The notes below the pieces were generated by a model. The model saw nothing but the letters and a program-made list of their open reading frames with translations, did not search any database and was not told the DNA's origin. From Thamnaconus septentrionalis (Eukaryota; Chordata; Actinopteri; Tetraodontiformes; Monacanthidae), in NCBI GenBank assembly GCA_009823395.1, contig CM020504.1:21079540-21143539 (forward strand): 64,000 bases of DNA. Direction: 5' to 3'. The first letter of the stretch is position 1. Every line of letters begins with the position of its first letter. Made by a program: the position numbers and the translations under genes. This document shows positions 49,566 through 59,498 of this stretch, in pieces.

Positions 49566-52544
49566 ATGAGCGGGTTCGGCGATTACTCAAAGTTGGACCT
49601 GGCGCGGCTGCAGGCTGAGTTCGACCAGGAGACGGAAGTCAAGTGAGTTTGTTCCAGAACTTCGCCTAACACGTCATTTAGAGTGACATGTGACAACCGC
49701 GTCGTCTCTGTTGACAGAGAAATGCTGGAGGAGTCGGTGTCCGGTCTGCGGAGCACCATGTGTGAATTGCAGGGGAGACTCAACAGTGTTGACGGTGAAG
49801 GTCATTATATAATTCTTATTGAAATATAACTATATTAGTTTAAGTACGTTAAGCCTCTTCACGACAGGTTTTTTTTTCATGTGTGACGTCATCAGAAAAC
49901 GAGTGGAAGACAAGGTACGAAACACAAGTGGAGCTGAACGGACAGCTGGAGAGACAGACGACCCTCATGGAAGAGAGACTGGGGGGTCTTCGAGGAAACC
50001 CAGTGGGTGAGTTCATTCCTTCATTCTGCATTCTGAGCTTTAAGCGACGACATTTATCACGCAAAGTGTCCTAAATAATGCATTCTGCTTTAACAGATCG
50101 ACTGGCCTCCATCAGATCTTATGATGCCATGTCAATAGTAAGTCCAAATTCTCTCCTTCCACCGACCTCCCATTTTCCTCCTCACGTCATTGTCAAGCGG
50201 TGATTGATCCACCAGAGGGCGCCAGAGACACAGCAGCCGGGACGGAGGGGATCGCAGTGGCAGCTGCTCCCCATCCTTCCGTGATGCAGGCTGAACCAAC
50301 AGCACTTTAATCACAGCGCTGTAATCACGGGATTACCAACCATGGGAGAGTAATGCACCCTAATTACAATGCTTTACCACACAGACACGTGAATGCACCC
50401 CCTACACTCAGAGGCTGCATAATACATACTAAATGCGTTTTGCGGCGCCTTGAGGTGAAGCTAACATACGCAAACAGATTGTGTTTCCTTTAGGAGACAT
50501 GAGAGTTGTGGACTGCTGTTTCTCAGACAAACTTCACGCATTGATCGAGTACTTTCAGAATTAATATAGATGGTTTTGGAGTTAGTGCAATAAGTAAGTG
50601 TGTATCTTTGAAGGAACTTTATTCTAAGAAAATATTTAAAGAGTGAAATGATGTATTGCCATGGTCCAGTTGCTAAAAATAATAGGTGTTCTGTTTTCAT
50701 TTTCTAAAAATAAGTGTTTCTGTTCATATAAAGATCATAAGGAGGCCACCCTGAATCAAAAGTATCCCAGAAACCCTTTTGACATCACAGCTGGTGTGAG
50801 GAAGACGTGAGATCAAATGGAACGCCAGCAAACAGGGATTAACGCTGACATGCTTTTGCTCTGTGTTCTCCAGAGGCACTGCAAACTGCGAAGTCCTCAC
50901 GTCTAGTTTGCTTTTCTTCCTGACGTTTCTTGTTTTTTGATATCACAGGTACAGACACAGTGTCAATAATTATTGCTTCAACACCCTTGTCCTTTCTCTG
51001 TGTCAATAACTAATGTGCGACAGGAGGCACTGAGGCAGCGCCTGCAGCTCCTCACCGAGGAAAGGTCGGACCTCCAGTCTCAGCTGATGGACTGTCACCT
51101 CAGGATTGAGCAGGAGGGAAAGGTGCAACTCACAGAGGCACAAAACAATAAGTCTTTGGGTCCAGAGTCGAAATGTCTTTGCTGCTTTGCTCCTGTTATT
51201 TACACAAGCTGCTTTAAATTCTTCCCGGTGATAAAAACAAAAAACAAAAAAACAACAACTTTCCAAATCAAAATGCCCCTCATTAGCAAAGGATTGGGAA
51301 AAAAATAATTAGCTCATAAATTTGTTTCGCATGCTCTCTGATGCCAAATAAAACGCTAAACTTTGTCCCCTATACTGCTTTCCCAAAGGCCAATGTTCCT
51401 TTTTTGCAGTGACTTGGCTCTTTGTTTATTGTTCTGCTCAGCAAACAGCAAGATATTATCTCCGAAAGGGCTTTAGCTGCAGCTTGCATTGCCACTAATC
51501 CAAGTTTCTCCTGCTCCGACGCAACCTTTGATATGCAGTAGAAACTCACAGGCAAGCACAGCTGATGTAGAAAAAGACAGTAACACTGCAACTACAAGCA
51601 GGATCAACATGGCCTGTTTCTTTGGAATTTCAGGCATTTCTTAAGACCAATGATGAGCGGCGGGCGTACCTTTCAGAAATTTCCAAGGTAAGACCCCCCC
51701 GCCCGCCTCCCCCATTCATTCTTGTCAGCACCAGCGCTCATTCTTTCTGACAAGTGAAGCATGCAGCACTTAAACCAAACTTACTGATGACTAATCTTTA
51801 AAAATTCATGACGCACCATATCAGGAACAGCACGACGATGCGTCCTCTGTAGCTCCCCCCTCCCCAGCCTTCTAGTTAAGATTCCTCAGTCATCTTCTGG
51901 CGCTGGCCTATTTTGTTATGTAATAGGTGCCTCTTGGCTCTACCGAGCAAAGACACTCAACAACTTTCTGATCTGAGGCAAATAAAAAAGTTAGAGCAAC
52001 CTAAAACCCCCTTTTGCATAAAATGAATGTCTCTCCTCCACATCGCTGCACGCGTTGCGGATACATGTGACACGTGCCTGGTTGCAGGATACAGTGAAAT
52101 CACTCGGCCTCCATATCGAATTCACATGCACATGCCTTTGTTTTTGTCCTCTGCCACAGCTGTCCTCCACCCTGCAGGGCCAAAGAAGACAGTACTCCAA
52201 CCAGACACAGAGGGCACCAGAGAGCAAACAGAGAAGGTGAGAGAGCCACACGTTGCACAAAACACCAAACTGTTGTGCAACAGACAGCTTCGCAAATGTG
52301 TGCAAATTTTATTCATTTAGACAAATGAAACAAAAAGCACGGCCCAAATGAATCCATTTTCTAATTGCTCAGAGTGAAGCACGGCGGCAGGAAGGCAGAG
52401 GCCGACGCTAAGAGGGCCGGAGGCAGGGAGGAAGACAGTGGTGGCGTGCTGGTGAAGGGAGGCGATGGTGGCAGAGCAACAGCAGAGAGAAGAGTGGGGA
52501 GCAGGTTACCCACCCTGAAGTACTTCCCGAAACACAGCCCTTAA
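49566..52544 (+). CDS. ccdc169: Coiled-coil domain-containing protein 169, 8 exons, 235 residues
   Basis: The function is not known; in human it lies beside SPART and can be read through into SOHLH2. Coding exons: 49566-49642, 49718-49794, 49896-50006, 50097-50137, 51024-51122, 51634-51687, 52160-52236 and 52373-52544, total 708 nt with the frame kept and TAA at 52542. The N-terminus is MSGFGDYSKLDLARLQAEFD. The family signature NEWKTRYETQVELNGQLERQ is followed by RLASIRSYDAMS, then coiled coil LRQRLQLLTEERSDLQSQLM and NDERRAYLSEIS-like NDERRAYLSEISK. The C-terminal exon is basic and Gly/Arg-rich, ends PTLKYFPKHSP and diverges from human. The start is the first ATG after the promoter-like patch; a GGTGAGTG just before it could be used as a donor by an upstream non-coding exon. 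It is on the same strand as spart, less than 600 bp after the spart stop. Confidence 0.9.
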
Positions 52545-52699
52545 AGCTTGCCTTCAAACTGGAAACCTGATGATTTTTTTTTGATGAAGTGCCATTTTAA
52601 AGCCCCTACACATCTTTTGAACGGTCCAGGAGTAAATGTCCTTCAACTTTCTGTGCCTTGGGTGTGAAGATGAAGGATCAATGCAGTATTGCGTTGATG

Positions 52700-52705
52700 A
52701 ATAAA
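52700..52705 (+). terminator. ccdc169: ccdc169 poly(A) signal
   Basis: Canonical AATAAA about 155 nt after the ccdc169 stop codon, followed by a T/G-rich stretch (TGTGTCTTTGTTT) at about 52724, as expected for a cleavage site. Confidence 0.7.
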
Positions 52706-53471
52706 GTCCACTATTATTTAACAATGTGTCTTTGTTTAAATGCAGGACTAGGAAATGCTTCAGAGGGAAAAGCACGGCTGGGTTTGGCTTGTTTTGAGGT
52801 CACCTCTTCATGTGCCAGGTGCCGGCTGAGTGTGACATTTGTGATGTCACTGCATTTGCTTCTCCTCCTCTTCCTCCTCCTTCTTTTTTCCCTGTAATTC
52901 TTGAGAGCACCTCCCACGACTGTCTTTACGTAAGCAGCACCATATTCACCGCCCTGGTTCCTCCACCGAGAAACCACGCAGCCCCAGCCCACCCACTGAC
53001 CGCCTTTACATACGTAGGTGTAAAAGGAGACTGCCTCCAAATCACAAGTGAAAAAAGCAAGCTGTTTGCGAGGACGTGCGGAGGATTGGTGTAGTCTTTG
53101 CCAACTTGGAAACACGGAAAGACATTTTCAGGACATGGGTTTATAATCTTCATCAATAACTTGATGAGTCATTGGTCTGTTAAGGCAGTGACATCATGTG
53201 AGCTGGTATGTCAGAAGAATTTTTAATTGATTAAAACGGAGGAAAATTTCATTTAAACTGATCCTACAGATTTGTATCAAGGTGAGACATGACAGTGTGA
53301 GGTAGTAATGAACAATGTTTCTTGCTTCATAATGTGAACATCTTCATCGAAATCGATGGCTTAAAAAATGCCCAAAGTTGTTGATCAATGCGCCTAACTG
53401 TTGTCTCTTTTAGCTCTATCTTCCCTTACATTGATACTGAAACGTGCTCATCCTGCGCACCATCTGCACTG

Positions 53472-53580
53472 TCATTCACACCTGGCAAGAATTTAGAGTT
53501 GCCAATTAGCCTGGCAGGCATGTCTTTTCACTGTGGGAGGAGGCCAGAGTCCCTGGAGAAACCTGATCACCACCCAGAAA
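53472..53580 (+). repeat. Dispersed teleost repeat fragment
   Basis: The order CATTCACACC, AATTTAGAGT, CCAATTAGCCTG, GCATGTCTTT, CTGTGGGAGGAGGCC and CCTGGAGAAACC matches a repeat that I recognise from many fish genomes, where the same words recur in this order. I do not recall its family name with certainty. It is a short, diverged piece with no open frame of its own. Confidence 0.65.
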
Positions 53581-55697
53581 GACTCCAGGGATAAAGGCCA
53601 CAACCCTCCAAGTGAGATGACAGCGCCATCTTCCCTTCAGAGGTGTTGTATTTCAGATATGGTTTTCTGATTTGTTGGATGTTTGTCAATGCGCCGCAGC
53701 GACGGATTCTTTTTCCAAATTAATGACTTAATTCAATGAAAACCTTCCTGATGTGGTAAGAGCATCTTTTATATCTCCTTTTTTTTTTTTTTTTTTTTTG
53801 TTTTAACCCATTCGTCCTTCCCATGAATCATAGCACACCACCATTCGCGTGTCTTATACTGACAAGTGAGACAAGGTGACGAATCGGCTGCGGGACCTGT
53901 CAAAGCACAGCAACTCAGTGCTGCTGCCTGTGTGAGATCAAAATAATTATATCAAAATCCTTTTTTTGACACTGACTTTGAACACTTAAAACTGTCTAAA
54001 GACGATGTCGTGTTGCCTACATTTATCTTGTCCTACACCAGGCCAGCTGGGGGCGCTGTGTCGGTCCAGTAAAAAATATTTCTAAACTAACAGTCTGTCT
54101 ATCAAACTAACTATCCTTTTGAGTTAGGAGAATGATGTAGCGTCCCTTGAAAATAATCCTTATCCTGAATGAATTGTCTCAGCGACTGATTCTATGTTGC
54201 TGAGAAAGCCTGTAGGGAAATGAGTGCAGCGTAAGATGCAGTGAGTACCGGAGGACCTTCTTGCAGCAGCATCTGTCAGCCGTCTGAGTGGGTAGATATT
54301 AAAGTGGCTATGAAATCAGGACAGATTTATTTTGCATACGTGATTCCAGGTGGGATTTCCCATCATATGCATCATCAGGCCGCTAGTCTGAATGAATTAA
54401 ATCTTAATGTGTTGCGTGGTTGTGTTTATGATCCTGCACTCCAGGGATGTTTCTGCAGTTATGCATTGATTCTGCGGCAACTCTTTGCCTTGACTTTGTC
54501 ATTTTCACTCATCCAGAAGTTGAAAAGGATTTTTCTTTTAGATCTGATTTCAATTAAAGTTTTATATGCCACATGACATTCGCCTGCATTTCCACTTTGA
54601 TTTGGGCCAATGAGATGCATGATCTCACTGAGCCATTTCAAAAATAATCCACACTGTTACAAAATGTTTCGGGAAATAAGAGTTAAATGTCATTACAGGT
54701 CGTAAAAACTGTGTCACTTAAAGTGCTGAAAAGACAGTGATCGGAGGGGCGGAATAGACTTGGGTCACAACTTTAATCATCACTTACACAGATCCACACT
54801 GAATGGCTGGTGTCAGGAGACTGTGATGTAGGTCAGTTGTTTTTATAGCTTCCATTTCCCTGCCAGAAACTATTTCCTGTTTTCTTTGTGCCCAAAGGAG
54901 TAAACAATCTGACTTTGGAGCAGAAAAAGTGTCCTGTTCCCTTCTCCAAAACGTACATCACTGACGCTTGTACAGTGTGTTAAAGTATTCAGGCGCAGTT
55001 GTGTCTTTATTTCAGACTGAATATGCACAGGAGTAAAATCAGACGAGTCAAACTGCATTTGAATCACTGGAAAAGATGCCTTGACTAGTTGAGTTGGACC
55101 CATGCTCCTGTGTCATTTTCAGATTTTTAGTTTTTATTCTGTCTCCCAATGTAGTGGCCTTGCTTGACCAATTGTTTTAAAAGTAAACAAATAAATAGAA
55201 TATCTAGACTTCCTGGGAAAGAGGTACCAGTGCCCTTTTTGACGTCGCAAATGACTGGTTTCAAACCAACTGTAAAAGCAACAAGCGCTAACAATAGAAG
55301 TAAAAGATGAATTTCTGTCATTAAAGTTTTTTTTTTTTTTTTTATCAGTCTCAACGAGCTGGAAATACCCACAAATGAGTGTATACTAAGCCTACTGTCA
55401 GGGTTAAAACAGTGGTCAGTTTAATTTGGCGTAATATGAAACCTGAAAGCTCCTTTGGGACCACTACAGTGGCGCGAGTGTTTCACCCAACACTCCGTCT
55501 AAATACTCTCGTGGATTGAGCATAATGCTGCCCTGTGTACACAATTCTCCAGTCTACTTACACGATTTCATCATCGACACTGATTCTTGTCAGTAAATGT
55601 ACATTTCAGGCATTCAAAGCTGAAGGATTCCTGAGCGGCGACCGTTTGAAGAAAAGGCTCCTCTTCATATTTCATGAAAGAGAACGACCCCCTCCCC

Positions 55698-55699
<2 letters not shown>

Positions 55700-55740
<41 letters not shown>
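55700..55740. repeat. (AC)n microsatellite upstream of dclk1
   Basis: About 41 bp of AC repeat just before a CpG-rich stretch. Confidence 0.9.
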
Positions 55741-55743
<3 letters not shown>

Positions 55744-55809
55744 CACGCGGCCAACGCGTGTCTCCAGAGTGGGGGGCGTGCACGCGTTACGAGGAGTGTG
55801 GGTTTGCAT

Positions 55810-55866
55810 CCAAATGAGGGGTGGGGGCGCTGAATGGAAATCACGACAGAGTGACGTGGAAGAAGT

Positions 55867-55912
<46 letters not shown>

Positions 55913-56220
55913 AGCTGCTACCAAGTCCATTCCGAGTCCAGTCCTGCCTCGCGCGCACGCACGCGCACACACACTTCTCCCGGTGGGTTTGGACGCGCGG
56001 TGGGGCGCATCAGCTGCACAACAAAAGAGAGAGAGAGCAGCGCCGCACCGAGGGGGAGGACCCGGCGAGGAGGGGATCGCCGTACGCTTCCAGCAGCCAG
56101 TGTCGTCAAAAGAAGAAGGAAGAAAGAAGAAGTGCACTGTTTTCTTTGGGCATCAGCTGGGACAGAAGACAGCAGCAGCTCTGGAGGTGACCGTCACTGA
56201 GGCGTTGATCGCTCGCGTAG
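55810..56220 (+). promoter_or_regulatory. dclk1: Probable dclk1 promoter and non-coding first exon
   Basis: A GC- and CpG-rich stretch with a (GA)n tract at 55867-55911 ends in a strong donor, GTAG|GTGAGT, at 56220/56221. The coding exon that follows has an acceptor at 56875 or 56878 (a NAGNAG), leaving a short 5' UTR before ATG. Human DCLK1 also starts with an untranslated exon. The open frame of 221 residues that covers this region reads through simple repeats and is not a protein. The transcription start is not determined. Confidence 0.5.
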
Positions 56221-56300
56221 GTGAGTCCAACACTTTGCTTTGGTTTTGTTTCTTTACTGCGTGATTCCAGGCACTCGTGATCGCGAGGCTCGCGTCTTTT

Positions 56301-56308
56301 TTGTTGTT

Positions 56309-56341
<33 letters not shown>
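56301..56341. repeat. (TTG)n trinucleotide repeat
   Basis: About 40 bp of TTG/TGT in the first dclk1 intron. Confidence 0.9.
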
Positions 56342-56546
56342 GTTTACGTCATATGAGCCCCGTAATTCACGCCAGTCGTCTAACAGTGCGTTGGTGCTGT
56401 TTTTAATCAGTCACCGGTGAGAAGCTGCTGCGCCCCCAGCTGAGACCAGCCGCGCGGCTTGTTAATATTAATGAAGGGCTGAATTAAAAAGCTGCTATCG
56501 ATTCGTCGTGACCATTGGGTGGTGGTGGTGGTTGTGGAGGTGGTGT

Positions 56547-56590
56547 CCCTCCTCCTCCTCCTCCTCCTCCTCCTCCTCCTCCTCCTCCTT
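56547..56590. repeat. (CCT)n trinucleotide repeat
   Basis: About 14 CCT units in the intron before the dclk1 coding start; the poly-Pro and poly-Glu/Arg frames through it are artefacts. Confidence 0.9.
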
Positions 56591-56913
56591 CTCACTCACC
56601 TCCTTCCCCCTCCACCTCCTCTGTCGGTCTTGGCGCGCGTCAACCTCGGACGCACGCTCGTCATGAAGCACGCTGTCCACCGCGCGGCTTAACAGCACTT
56701 AATCTGTCATTAGGGGGTTATTCTGAGAGCGCAGGCCTCCTGCACCCTGCCACGTCCAGAACTTCTCCTTCCTTCCACCGACGCATCCTGCGTGGAAAGA
56801 TTTAAAAAAAAAAAAAATTAACCAATAAATAAACTTTTCTCTCCTGCTTTTGTCTCAACCCGCCGCCGCCGCCAGCAGACAGTACCGCGGTGCTTGTGAG
56901 CCTCGGCAGCGAG

Positions 56914-58549
56914 ATGGAGATGGAGCACTTCGACGACCGGGACAAAGGTCAGAGGCACGGCCGCTCCAGCGCCAGGATGAACGGGGTGATGAGCCCGACG
57001 CACAGCGCCCACTGCAGCCTGTACCGGAGCCGCACGCTCAAGACCCTGACGGCGGAGAAGCGGGCCAAGAAGGTGCGCTTCTACCGCAACGGGGACCGCT
57101 ACTTCAACGGCATCGTGTACGCCATCTCCACGGACAAGTTCCGGACCTTCGACGCCCTGCTAGCGGACCTGACGCGCTCCCTGTCCGACAGCGTCAACCT
57201 GCCGCAGGGGGTCCGGACTATCTACAACCTGGAGGGCACTAAGAAGATCACCGCCATCGAGCAGCTGGTGGAAGGTGAGTGGAAGGAGCGGCAGCGGCTT
57301 CGCAACTTTTGGACCATCAGGGTGGCTGACGTTGCTTGGTAACTCAAAACAAAAGGAGCTGTTTTGAAGTAGTCAGCTGTAGGTTTTTGTTTTTTTTTTG
57401 CACCTTTAATCTGTCCACCCACTGAAAGACCCATCTTCTAATAATAATTCAATTTGTTTTATTTACTGTTGACTAGTGATTAATAGATTCCTCATTCATG
57501 TGGCAAGGCACAGAGGGCCCAGGCAGCTTCGAACCCCCAGACTCCCCTGGTAATAGCCACGCGCGCTTAACCATTCGGCCAAAGGGAGATCCCCTTGGCT
57601 AAGTAGCCAGGGCGCATGAACTATTGGAGGCATAGTGACAGGACCGCCACTGTCACATTCAGATTTGTCCACTAACAGCTTTTATTGCATCACCTGCATA
57701 AATTTCCCAGCAGTTTTTCGCATCCTCCCACTCTTTTGTTCCTTAAGTTCTTTCTTAAATGTGTTGAATAATGTCATGGCAATGGAGAGGCGTTGGAGGT
57801 AGGAACGAAAAGCAGACAAACTCTGGGTGTGGGAAGCAGAAAGCTATTTATTTCAACAAATAAACAAAAAGTCAAGCAAAGTTGTCCTCATGGGGTAACA
57901 AATCCAAAACAGGCCACTGAGAATAAGACAACCAAGACAAGATAACAACCGCACACTGACAAAGGCAGACAAGGACTATTTATACAAGAGAACACAGGTG
58001 AGAACAATCAAGGGCAGGACTGACAAATAGTCACAGGTGAAAATCATGGGACAGAATGCAGGAAACAGGAAGTAAAATACATAAAACACAAGTGGAAACA
58101 AGACTATCAAGATAAAGCAAGACAAATTGACAACAGACCTTGACAAATAATTGAGATATTTTGATTTTATTCTCTCTGACTTCTCCCCGCCGACAGGCGA
58201 AAGCTACGTCTGCAGCTCCATCGAAGCCTACAAAAAGTTGGACTATGGAAAAAATGTCAACCCCAACTGGTCCGTCAACGTCAAGGCCTCAGCCATAGCC
58301 TCCCGCGGGCCTCCTGCCCTGGGGTGCGGCAGCAAGGCCGGCGTCCAGGAGAGCCGCGAGGTCAAGGACTTCATCCGGCCGAAGCTGGTGACTGTGGTGC
58401 GGAGCGGCGTCAAGCCCCGCAAGGCTGTGAGGATCCTGCTCAACAAGAAGACTGCCCACTCCTACGAGCAGGTGCTGACCGACATCACCGACGCCATCAA
58501 GCTGGACTCGGGGGTGGTGAAGAAGATCTACACGCTGGAGGGGAAACTG
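56914..58549 (+). CDS. dclk1: Doublecortin-like kinase 1, first two coding exons (3' partial)
   Basis: DCLK1 binds and stabilises microtubules in neurons through two doublecortin domains and carries a C-terminal Ser/Thr kinase. Visible coding exons: 56914-57274 and 58197-58549 (238 residues). Start [14 protein letters not shown] equals the human MELEHFDERDKAQR segment, so ATG at 56914 is preferred; a second ATG follows two codons later. Domain 1 (about residues 50-135) reads [40 protein letters not shown] and [10 protein letters not shown] across the junction. The linker has [12 protein letters not shown]. Domain 2 (from about 178) reads [40 protein letters not shown] and [16 protein letters not shown]. 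The next exon (human VTCLQDFF) is not found up to 64000. Paralog dclk2 is possible but the neighbours and N-terminus favour dclk1. Confidence 0.93.
57515..57600 (-). repeat. tRNA-derived sequence with A and B boxes (SINE head or tRNA pseudogene)
   Basis: On the - strand TGGCCGAATGGTTAAGC (57581-57565) fits a class II (Ser/Leu-type) tRNA A box, and GGTTCGAAGC (57535-57526) fits a B box about 50 nt later, the usual spacing. The acceptor and T stems do not pair well, so a working tRNA is unlikely. Confidence 0.45.
57772..58145 (-). mobile_element. Solo LTR of an LTR retrotransposon, with 5-bp target duplication
   Basis: The 374-bp segment begins TGTCATGG and ends CCTTGACA, a near-perfect terminal inverted repeat with TG...CA ends, and is flanked on both sides by AATAA (57767-57771 and 58146-58150). 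Read on the - strand it has a TATA box (TATAAATAG, at 57983-57975) followed about 125 nt later by AATAAA (57852-57847), the expected U3-R-U5 order. The body resembles a repeat seen often in fish genomes. No internal gag/pol part is present, so it is a recombination remnant. It lies in the dclk1 intron, its right edge 51 bp before the next exon. Confidence 0.75.
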
Positions 58550-59448
58550 GTAAGATCAGAAATGGTGGAACCGTAACCTTGTTTAAAACGCTGTCTGTGT
58601 TTCTGGATGCCAGCGCAAAGACTTAAAGTCACTTTGCATGTCTGTGGTAAATGAAAAGCACAAAGTATTTTGTTTGGATTGAAGACATGATGAATCCCAT
58701 ACATGAGGTTAACGCCAGGCCTCATTTCTCAAGGCAGAATCAGAGGTAGGAGATAAAAAGCAGGTGAGACGTTCATGCCAAACACAATTTAGTCAATTAA
58801 GCACTTTTATACAGTGACCACAAAAAAACTTCCTCTTGGATCGATTCCAGAGTTGCATGAGTCTCTTGTTTTTTCTTGTCGGGGGAAAGTTTATTCACCT
58901 TGAATTGCTGTACGCTTTAATTATTGGTGTCGTTTGAATATCAACATTCCGTCCCGTTCCCCTCCACCATCCCCTCGACTCCCCACAGGGGCTCAGAAAA
59001 CAGTCAATATTTTTTTCTGCCTCCTCTCCATGAATGAGGCGTCCCAGTTCGCAGAGAGAGCCGTCGATGAGGTGAAATCGACGCCATAAAAAGAGGTCGA
59101 GAGGAGGTGATGCGGATCCATGAATGGAGTCTGGTCTGTCATCGACGCGCTCCCGTTGTGCGTGCCAGAGCGTCGCCTTTGAACACGGAAATAAAAAAAC
59201 AGGAGTCACAAACCCTGCCCCCACCCTCCCTCACCCGCCCGGACGGTCCTACCACTCGTCGTCGGGCTCCCGCTCTCGGCTGCTGAGGGAGGGAGACGCT
59301 ATGAAAAGCAGCGCAGGCTTTGAAAGAGGTGTTGCACCGACACGCCGACGCATGTTTCGTCACCGCGGCTGCATTCGGCGGAATATTTCTGTCGTCCACA
59401 CGTCAGACCCCCTTTCTTATTTTCTCTGCCTGCCTCCTCGGCCTCTCT

Positions 59449-59456
<8 letters not shown>

Positions 59457-59495
<39 letters not shown>
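59457..59495. repeat. (CT)n microsatellite
   Basis: About 39 bp of CT. Confidence 0.9.

Positions 59496-59498
<3 letters not shown>

Larger units (their letters stand above)
52706..55800. other. ccdc169-dclk1 intergenic region
   Basis: No coding exon supported. The bHLH gene SOHLH2, which lies between CCDC169 and DCLK1 in human, is not visible. The interval holds a dispersed teleost repeat at 53472-53580, T-runs near 53780-53800 and 55327-55343, and the AC repeat at 55700-55740 close to the dclk1 promoter. Confidence 0.6.

Noticed and set aside
55535..56200. 221-codon open frame upstream of dclk1
   Set aside because: Built from AC and GA repeats read as His-Thr and Arg-Glu; better explained as promoter and 5' UTR.
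57515..57600. Functional tRNA gene
   Set aside because: A and B boxes are present but the acceptor and T stems fail to pair.
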